A DNA stretch of 64,000 bases from Ascarosepion bandense. Its lineage: Eukaryota; Mollusca; Cephalopoda; Sepiida; Sepiidae. Numbering within the stretch: position 1 is the stretch's first letter; each line of letters starts with the position of its first letter. The translations under genes and the position numbers were made by a program. Of this stretch, positions 56,422-64,000 are shown in pieces. The stretch is taken from positions 6,337,501 to 6,401,500 of the forward strand of contig JBBBDQ010000913.1 in the NCBI GenBank assembly GCA_037127315.1, written 5' to 3'. The notes under the pieces are model-generated. The model was not told where the DNA came from, searched no databases, and saw nothing but the letters and a program-made list of their open reading frames with translations.

Positions 56422-57166
56422 GTCAGTTAGTTAAGTCTCATACGTGATACATGCTCAAGTGATCATGTCTCTTTCGAGACATTGTTTGTTTGTTTCGAGG
56501 TTTAACGACCTATCAATCCTTATGGGATCATTTAAGGTCATAACCAATGATTTTGGGTAAGGTTATTTTTATTTTTACATTTTTCTTTTCAAGTATCAAG
56601 ATTCATTGGGATTTGTTTTTAAGGGCAGGGTCCCCAAATCCTACCCTTGTTATTTAACCCATAACTGGAGGGAATGGACAGATTAATACCTTTCCCAAGG
56701 GTACCAGTGCTTAAGTGAATGCAGGGTATTCAACGGGAATTCGAACTCGGCTCACCGATTTCTCTTTCCGAGCCGATATCCACTGCACCACAACGCACAA
56801 CCGTCACTAAACGCTTACAGCACCTGGTATTCTCAAGCAGTAACCCATCTAAGTACTGACCAGGCTCAACGTTGCTTAACTTCGGTGATCGAGCGAGAAC
56901 CGGTGTATTCAACGTGATAGGCCGTAAGCCGTCTTTCGAGACATAACTGACTGGGCAAAAGATTATCACGTAGGTTGTCATTACTTTCTGTGGTAGACTG
57001 GTTGCCAGCTAAGACTTTAGAACCCAATCTGCCCTGTTATTTAACCCATAACTGGAGAGAAGAAACAGATTAATACCTATCCAAACGGTATTTGCGCGTA
57101 AGTGAATGCAATGAATTCAACTGGAATTCGAACTCGTTCCGAGCAGATATCAACTGCACCACAACC
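56422..57166 (-). mobile_element. SINE-A split by a SINE-B insertion
   Basis: The outer SINE-A runs 56422-56482 and 56945-57166. Removing the SINE-B and one duplication restores the usual SINE-A order TCTTTCGAGACAT.ACTGACT. The tRNA-like head at the right end is shortened. Confidence 0.85.
56483..56931 (-). mobile_element. SINE-B nested in SINE-A, perfect 13-bp target-site duplication
   Basis: TCTTTCGAGACAT flanks the element at 56470-56482 and 56932-56944. On the minus strand: 5S unit (about 56930-56815), tRNA-like head with GTGGTGCAGTGGATATCGGC and GAGTTCGAATTCC, body, and the 3' end ATTGATAGGTCGTTAAACC followed by (AAAC)n. Clean ends and the near-complete 5S part indicate a young copy. 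Confidence 0.95.
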
Positions 57167-57169
57167 TTT

Positions 57170-57432
57170 CAGTCAGTTGAGTGCCATACTCTTTCGAAAC
57201 ATGACTGACTGGGCAGAAGATTATCTAGCAGTGGGTTGCCATTACTTTCTGATTGGGTTCTATAGCCTAATCTGTCCTGTTATTTAACCCATAACTGGAT
57301 GGAATAGATGGATTAATACCTTTCCCAAGAGTATTTGCGCGTAAGTGAATGCAACGAATTCAACTGGAATTCGAACTCGGCTCCCCGATTTCTCGTTCCA
57401 AGCTGATATCACAATGCACCACAATGCACATA
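57170..57432 (-). mobile_element. SINE-A, internally deleted
   Basis: A second SINE-A immediately beside the previous one. Part of the 3' region (the GATACACGCTTGGGCGATCA block) is missing. Confidence 0.8.
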
Positions 57433-57811
57433 TTACTCCACGAAAGAAAGACAGAAAACAATAAACAGAAAGAAAGAATAATTGAAGAGACCTGTCCTCG
57501 TGACTTTTTAAATGCAAACAACCACTCTAGCTAATTATTAAGCCCCTCCTGAATTAAGTTCAAATTCAAGGGGGACGCTTGCATACTGGTTATTGGTTAT
57601 TTTCACAAATTAAGTGCTTAATGGTATTTGTCAAACCCTTTCCTAAAAACTGAAAATCACCGATGAAAAGGTGTGGTCAACGTAACGGGGTGGAAGGAAT
57701 GTTTATGCTTAAAGCACTTAAGAAACAAAACAATAGTGGACTGGAATAAAAATAATAATTACTTTTTAATGTGTTTATGTTTATTTTGTTGAGTGTATTC
57801 TTCGTTTTTTG

Positions 57812-57841
57812 CTTTTTTTTTTTTTTTTTTTTTTTTTTTTG
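57812..57841. repeat. T-run (about 29 T)
   Basis: A long homopolymer that may be the reversed poly(A) tail of an unrecognised retroelement. No element is identified next to it. Confidence 0.9.
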
Positions 57842-58167
57842 TCTAACACAAACAGTGAATTTTCGCTCTCTTGTGCCGTGAATGGCAACAATGCAAATAT
57901 ATATGCATGATACAAACAGAGAACGAATAAAGTTTTTGAGGAAGCTGAAATTCATACAGGAAAAAAAAATTACCAAAGTGTCGTCCACCAATAAAGAATG
58001 AATTCACTACAGTAGTAATAGTCTGCCGGGCTAGTTTGTTAAACATTACTACACAGCGAGGCGCACAGAATAGTGTTGCTTATATTTGAATTAATGAGGT
58101 AACGATATATTTCTGAATTATATATGGATTAATGAAGTAACGTCTATATTTCTGAGATGAGGTATTG

Positions 58168-58925
58168 CTGTGGTAGATAAGAAATTAAGAATTAAAACCA
58201 ACCTTCCTCTTCACTTTTACAAAAATTCACAATGACGTGTGAAATCCTGGTTTTTCTCAAATAAAAAAAAAGATTGAACATGTGCTTAAAGAAAAAGTCG
58301 AAACCGGATTTTGCAAGTAGATGTTAAATTGGTTTTCTGACCAATGGAAGCGATGCGCAAGACCAAAAAAGGACTTAGCGATCTCGTGCGAAAAATCTAG
58401 ATGACTATAAATGCTTAGATCAGCGTCAGTCATAGATGGAAGCAACAGAGACAACAAGCTAAAATGTAACGGGAGAAGCTTCAACTCCGACCCGGACATT
58501 CGTCCTTTTTCTCCTTCTTTCTCGTGTGCTGATTCCTTTTACTTCTTCTTCTCCATTCAAAGACATTCCTACATACATACATATATACATACATACGCAT
58601 AAACCCTTTTCAACAAATTACTACTACGAATATTTGTACGAACTCTTGATACCTTTAACTTTCTCATTGAACATTAACTACTACAATTCATGTTATACTT
58701 CTCTATCAATAAATTTCTATTTTAACATGCGAAATGTATATTTTATAACACACACTATTCCACTATTAATCCACTCATCCACACATTCCAACCTGCTGAC
58801 AACCTTCTGATAAAAACATTCTAATAATTCTGATGATGATAATTCCGCATAAAACCTGTAAGCTGTAGGGAGTTTGGTTATGTATGACACAAGGCCGAAT
58901 CAAATAAACATTAACTATCTCCCAA
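58168..58925 (-). repeat. Repeat G, near full length
   Basis: It extends from AGATAAGAAATTAAGAATTA to the GTAAGCTGTAGGGAG/CTCCCAATAGC end. It includes ACGGGAGAAGCTTCAACTCC, (CATA)n near 58570 and AATAAATTTCTATTTTAACA. It is collinear with 21868-22600. Confidence 0.75.
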
Positions 58926-58929
58926 TAGC

Positions 58930-59505
58930 TACATTGTAACTACACTATTTACAATGTTCGGACTGTTGCCCTCATCATCACTACCATATTCACGGCGTTT
59001 CGGCCGTCGTACTCGCCGGCCTTCTTCAGGTGATTGGAATTTTTAACTTTTTTTTTTTTAATCATATCACCCCGAGCAAGGCGGTAACGCCACTGATGTG
59101 CAGGGGCTACGTAAGAGTGAAAAGATTGGAAAAGAGAAAGCCGGAAACCACATCCTAAACAGGGAACAAGGGATGAGCCTCTACACCTGTTCAATAGATG
59201 TGGGGGGAGTGTGAACCGGGCGATAGTTTAGTCTATCTACTCCAATTGAAAAAAAAAAAAAGGAAAAAGTGAAAAGATTGGAAAAGAGACCCTTTATTGC
59301 GGCGAACGGAGTAGATTGTTCTAGTTCCATGTTCCATGCTTCTTCCGGATATATCAGTTTCAGTTATTTCCCTTTAGCGACTCAACTCTTCAAGTTTTTG
59401 TTCATCTCTGCTGTGACCAGGTATTGAACTCAAAATTTTTGGGGTCAAGTCACCAGATTAGTTCAACCAACGCTTCTATCCCCAAGGACACATGGCCCAG
59501 GGGAT
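58930..59505 (-). mobile_element. SINE-E split by SINE-D
   Basis: The tail (58930-59043) and head/body (59291-59505) are separated by the SINE-D. The tail has the best-preserved stem-loop of the family: on the minus strand CCTGAAGAAGGCCGGCGAG, then CGGCCGAAACGCCGTGAA. The head is GGCCATGTGTCCTTGGGG with the B box GAGTTCAATACC. Confidence 0.85.
59044..59290 (-). mobile_element. SINE-D nested in SINE-E
   Basis: It begins (plus reading) with TTTTTTTTTAATCATATCAC, contains a complete unit, then A12 and a short partial second unit to AAAAGATTGGAAAAGAGA. It is inserted in the SINE-E body after TTGGAATTTTTAAC. Confidence 0.88.
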
Positions 59506-59640
59506 AAAAGCGTTGGTTGAAATAATCCCGTGAATAAAAACTTGGACAATTGAGTTACTAAATGAATATAATTGAATAATATCCGGAAGAGGCATTGCAC
59601 GTGGAACTAGAACAATTTATCCTGGTGGACGAAATAAAGG
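59485..59640 (+). mobile_element. SINE-E head, inverted next to the previous copy
   Basis: GGACACATGGCCCAGGGGAT and AAAGCGTTGGTTGAA in plus orientation adjoin the minus-strand copy head to head, giving a palindrome across about 59470-59525. The body continues to AATAAAGGGCTC and the tail is missing. Confidence 0.75.
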
Positions 59641-60821
59641 GCTCTTTTTCCACTTTGTCATACGAATTAATAAAAACTTTGTTTAAAGGATACTCAAGTT
59701 GGCCCTTAAGCTCGATATCAACTTCTTTTATAAGATTTATAAAGTGTGTTTTTAGAATGTATATATCCCAAATATCCCGTTTTTAGAATGTATATATCCC
59801 AAATATCCCAAATAAAAATGAAGATAATGAAACAAAGTGGTAAAATTATAAACGACGCGTTTCTCCGAGAACGTTTGCTACTTTCGGCTTCTTCAGGTTA
59901 AAATGAATAGTAAAACTGTGCGTAAGGATAATGTATTGGAATCTGAAGACCAGAAGGGTCTATGTCTCATGATCTTTAGAATTTATAATATAAGCTTCTT
60001 AGGAATTAACGCATACGTATGTTACGCCCTGCCAATGCCTCATGAACAATAGATTCTTTCGTTTTGATCGCGTGGAAATACGGTAAAGACATATCAGAGA
60101 CGCTACTTGGTTTCAATGAGAAAAAGAAAAAAGAAACAATGAAAACATCCGATAGAATAAAAAAGACGCTGACATTGCATGAGCTTCTTTCTGCAAGTTT
60201 TAGGGTTGATTTTTTTTTTTCAGTATTTTAATATAGCGTAGATTACTTTAAAATTTCCACTCCTCAGATGTAGCAACCTTTCCAAAGTGAAATTGCTCTA
60301 TGAACCACTAAAATAATAATGAAGACCCCCCCCCCCCACCAATTTGCCATTAAGGATCGTAAGTATATATATCTTTCTAATATCCCTTCTAGCTAACAGT
60401 AGACTGAAAGTAACATACGAGGTTATCTCACATGAAATGATGCATTTTTCGGTTGGTTGTTGATCCGGTCGTCTAACGAAGTAACCTCCTTAGTATATTA
60501 AAAAAATCTCGATTTATTCTGGACTCTTTTTCTTTCCAAATAATTTTTATTTCAATATATTGTTACTCATAAGCTCAATGAAAATGATTACAAAGAAACA
60601 ATGTTGAGTAGTCTTACTGAGCAAGCAGTGTCGTCTTAAAAAACATTATGAGCCCCTGGGAAAACCAGTGTACTGAGGCCCCTACAGCAACTACTCACAG
60701 GAATAAAAAGTAAATGGTCGATAATATTAAACATATATTTATTTTATTTACACTCTAACAAACATTGCTCAAACATTAAAAACATGCTGTACAGCAGCAA
60801 CTAATCAAAGTTTGAACAATA

Positions 60822-61115
60822 CAGTCAGCTAAGGGCCATATGTGATACACACTTGGGCGATCATGACTCGAAAGAGACATGACTGACTAGGCAGAAGATT
60901 ATCCAGCAGTAGATTGCCATTACTTTCTGCGGTAGACTGGTTGCCACCCAAGGCTATAGAACCCAATCTGTTCTGTTATTTAACTCATAAGTGGAGGGAA
61001 GAGACGAATTAATACCTTTCCCAATGGTATTTGCGCGTAAGTGAATGCAACGAATTTAACTGGAATTCGAACTCGGATCCCCGATTTTCTCGTTTCACTA
61101 CACCACAATACACAA
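60822..61115 (-). mobile_element. SINE-A nested in the hAT remnant
   Basis: A full copy with a near-duplication TTGAACAATAC / TTGAACAGTAC on its two sides. The tRNA-like head is slightly shortened at the A box. Confidence 0.83.
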
Positions 61116-62339
61116 TACTTGAACAGTACACAAGGCTTGACAAACACAATATTACTTAGTACGCAACACAAATTTGATGACACAGTATGAAATTACGACA
61201 AACTTGTTATTATAACGAGCATTTGTGGCATTTCTTTTCAGAGAATTGCTTTATTATTAACTTGAAGTTAATGGTCTACAAGAATAGGATGACCATTTTC
61301 ATGCCTATGAGGAAAAGCCAGTTCAAACGATGCTGCCCTCCCCATTGTGCTACGAAGCAGGTTTTTTATAAGTTTCAGTCTTGAAAAGGAACGTTTTCCG
61401 GTACAATTGGTCACCACCATGCACATGAACATTCTGAGTGCAATTTCAATATACAGATTTCAAATTGTCCAAAATTATTTTTCTGTACAGTGCAGGGAGA
61501 ATCCCACAATTTTCAAGACCCATGTAGTGCTTGAGATGCTCACATTAATTAGGTCATCATAATTCATATCTTTGTGACATATATTAGTCAGATATCCACA
61601 CTTCTTCTTTAATGCATCAGAAGCAATGGTCTTTAAGTTGTAGTGAACAAATCAAATTCTAGATTTAAAAATTCAAATCTGACTCATTGCTAGAAATAAA
61701 CGAATTTTCTCGAATTTACAAACTTTGCTTAACATACACAAAACTCACGAAATTTCACACCTCGATGCGAAATGTTTGTCGTCCAATGGAAAGGCCAGAA
61801 TCATATCCGTGAGTGAATTCCCAAACGAAATAAAAGACAAGCAAGATCGACCGTTGCATCAGTGTTAAAATGAGGAGCGTAATTAACACGTACCCTTGAT
61901 AAACGTCAAGCGATCGTTATTATTATTCTCTCTCTCTCTCTCTCACCTCCTTCTTCTTCATCGTTCACCTCTCACCTTCTTCCTGTTCACTATCCAACCT
62001 ATATCTTCAAATTCACTGAAGAAAGAAAACAGATTTCTAATCTGTGAATATGCCTCTGAACGTGTTGTCAGTTCAAAGGTTAGAATGTCCCGAATAGGAG
62101 GAAAGTTTCCACCGTGAACTACTTGGTTTTATTGAGAAGTACCTTTTCTTCTGATCGATCATATCTATTAAAACACACACTTCGTTTTCGTTCCCGTTTT
62201 TCCCTATCACTCTAATCTGTATCTGGATAATTGATATTCAATAAATCTGTCTCTAGTTTCCTGAAGATAGGTTTTCACAGACTCAAGAAGATTTGTGGCA
62301 ACAAGAATGTTCAGGACCTTGCTTGTTTTGTTCATTCTT

Positions 62340-62500
62340 TCTACGTCTATTGAATAGGTGAAGCGGCTCATCCCTTGTTCCCTGTTTAGAATGTGGTTCC
62401 CGGCTTTCTCTTTTCCAATTTTTTCACTCTTACGTAGCCCCCTGCACATCAGTGGCGTTACCGCCTTGCTCGGGGTGATATGATTAAAAAAAAAAAAAAA
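62340..62500 (+). mobile_element. SINE-D nested in the hAT remnant
   Basis: It starts at ACGTCTATTGAATAGGTGAA (head truncated before the B-box-like region) and ends with GATATGATTA14. It is close to consensus, so likely young. Confidence 0.85.
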
Positions 62501-63129
62501 GCCATTCAAAAGAACTGCGAGAAAGAAGATTGTTTCCAGGGTTTCCGTTTTTTTTTTTTGTTTTGTTTTTGCTCAATCTTTCTGCCTCTCACCTTATATT
62601 CACTTGCTTTTTACTGTCAACTGATAAAGAAGCCAGTGCGTGTTTTATTTTCTCGAAACCTCCATACAGAGCACGAAGAGCATCAAAATCTGCTGACCAT
62701 CGTGTGTCAGACAGACGCTTAGCCGCAAAATCTTTTCCTAGAGATGTCAATACATTCCAGCGATTAGTAGAACCAGCAAAAAATGAACACAGATGCTGAA
62801 CAAAGTCAAAGAATTATACAGTCTGTAAACAACACTATGGAATGTTGTGGCTATTACTGCTGGGTTGGTTCTTTCGCCTAAACATCCAAAACTTGTTAAA
62901 TAGTTTTCGTTGCTGAAATAAATAGGCCACGAGAAAAGGAAAGGTACAGAGACACTTAGAGGGACAGTTTGGACACTGATTTTATTTTTGGTTCCAACGA
63001 CCTCTTGTTGGGGAAATTCTTTCCCGAACAGTTTGGCACGTCTTTACTATCCAAAGTCCCACAGAGAAAGAGGGCGAGTTTATTTTTGGCACCAGGAGGC
63101 CTCTCTTTTTGCGCATGTGTCAATTGTCT

Positions 63130-63275
63130 TTCCTGTCAGAGGACTCCTGGGAAATTTTTATGTTTATTTTATTTCGTACTTTTATTTTATTTCGTAGTTT
63201 TTATTTTATTTTGTATTTTTATTTTATTTAGTGTTTTTTTATTTTATTTGGTATTTTTATTTAATCCCTACAACA
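63130..63275. repeat. Degenerate (TTTTATTTTATTTNGTA)n tandem repeat
   Basis: About seven units of 17-20 bp (TTTTATTTTATTTCGTAGT and variants). It explains the hydrophobic ORF at 62969-63337, which is not a gene. Confidence 0.88.
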
Positions 63276-63407
63276 CTCTGCTGCTTTTACTTCAACCGAG
63301 TTCAGACTGTGTCTACTACAGGGGACGAAAGAAATGACATCCAATTTTGTTGAATGAGAAATTATTAAATATGCAAATGTTCAAAGAGCGTTCTTTTTGA
63401 GTGTGTT

Positions 63408-63447
63408 TTTTTTGGGGGGGGGGTTTTTTTTGGGGGGGGGGGGGGCG
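63408..63447. repeat. Alternating T and G runs
   Basis: T8-G10-T8-G13 approximately. It could form a G-quadruplex on the plus strand but may also include assembly errors in homopolymers. Confidence 0.8.
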
Positions 63448-63449
63448 TC

Positions 63450-64000
63450 GGTGTTCATTAGTGAAGTAGGGAGAAGCTCTTCTATTGCATGTTCTTATGG
63501 TTGAAGATTTTTCGGTGTATGAAATTATTAAATTGTATTTCTGCATTTTTAAGGGGTCACCATTCTGTAGGGTACGTGTTCGTATCATGTCGTGGTCACA
63601 ATTCTCGTAGGGGCCTCGGCTATGTTTGTCAAATTGACCTTGTGTCAAACACAACCAAAGTCCAACCAATTTAAAATATCAGAAGGTTGAATGAATGGTT
63701 AGAAAAATAAAAAAAAGTGTTTTGTTTGTAAAATAAGTGAAATTTTATTAATAGAACTGAATAACAAATTTGTAAGAAGAAAATGTACAAAGAGAAAAAT
63801 TAATTGGACTTAGAGCTTAGGGTTGATAGTAGCAGAATATGTGTATGTAGAAATATTAAAAGGCTACTAATAAAGTATATGTGCTTTTCCTTTTTTATGA
63901 CCAGCGAGAAAGTGAAAAGAAACGTGAAGCAAAAAAGGAAATTGTACTTATCGGACGTTAGTTTTTAGAAGTCAGTTAAAGATGTCTTATTGTTGTTGTT
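63450..64000. other. No recognisable gene or repeat
   Basis: AT-rich sequence. The 117-codon minus ORF at 63669-63316 translates the homopolymer region in part and resembles no family known to me. Confidence 0.4.

Larger units (their letters stand above)
60626..62850 (-). mobile_element. hAT-family (ZMYM1-like) transposon remnant
   Basis: The minus strand encodes, in separate frames, FFDFVQHLCSFFAGSTNRWN and LSDTRWSADFDALRALYGGF (62840-62640, N-terminal/RNase H part) and LYIEIALRMFMCMVVTNCTG plus KRSFSRLKLIKNLLRSTMGR (about 61470-61350, C-terminal dimerisation region). These are family motifs of hAT transposases of the ZMYM1/DUF4371 type. CAGTGTCGTCTTAAAAAAC at 60626 resembles an hAT terminus. 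The middle is degraded, the right terminus was not found, and two SINEs are nested within. Inactive. Confidence 0.82.

Noticed and set aside
62969..63337. 122-codon hydrophobic ORF (membrane protein)
   Set aside because: The hydrophobic stretch comes from a (TTTTATTTTATTTNGTA)n array.

Overview
This is a eukaryotic, repeat-saturated, AT-rich genomic window, almost certainly from an invertebrate. The repeat vocabulary points to a mollusc, and I suspect a cephalopod, although no species marker is present. The clues are tRNA- and 5S-rRNA-headed SINEs, Helitrons, mariner and Tc1 copies, many (TA)n/(CA)n arrays, multi-kilobase introns and a short hairpin of the AAGGGAAATAACTC type that I associate with mollusc genomes. 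Prokaryotic annotation concepts (operons, ribosome binding sites) do not apply.

Only one host gene is securely readable. It is a minus-strand ZADH2/PTGR3-like gene (prostaglandin reductase 3, zinc-type alcohol dehydrogenase domain, MDR superfamily). Eight coding exons run from the ATG at 43386 down to 3714. All eight have GT-AG boundaries, the reading phase is kept throughout, and together they encode 212 residues. They include a 29-nt microexon (14639-14667) carrying the glycine-rich nucleotide-binding loop. The C-terminal part, roughly 150 residues by comparison with the family, must lie left of base 1. Introns are 1.5-9.9 kb and filled with transposable elements. A CCAAT/TATA-type promoter candidate lies on the same strand near 48.25-48.35 kb.

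The rest is layered mobile DNA. I group the recurrent short repeats by working letters. SINE-A is a tRNA-headed SINE of about 305 bp. SINE-B is a composite of a 5S-rRNA unit plus the SINE-A tRNA-like head plus its own body. SINE-C shares its 3' end with SINE-B. SINE-D is a short tRNA-related poly(A) SINE, often tandem. SINE-E is a tRNA-headed SINE whose tail carries a conserved stem-loop. Repeat G is an unclassified 0.7-kb repeat. There are also five non-autonomous Helitron copies, two mariner copies, Tc1-like fragments, an hAT remnant, at least two non-LTR retrotransposon families, a GIY-YIG-type (Penelope-like) fragment and a solo-LTR-like segment. Several insertions have clean target-site duplications, so the nesting order can be read directly.

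Region by region: 1-44 kb is the gene and its TE-filled introns. 44.5-47 kb is AT-rich with little recognisable content. 47-50.4 kb holds the promoter candidate and a CpG-rich patch. 50.4-60 kb is dense nested repeats. 60.6-62.9 kb is an hAT remnant carrying two younger SINEs. 63-64 kb is low complexity. Most of the longer ORFs in the window are accidental or are TE remnants.
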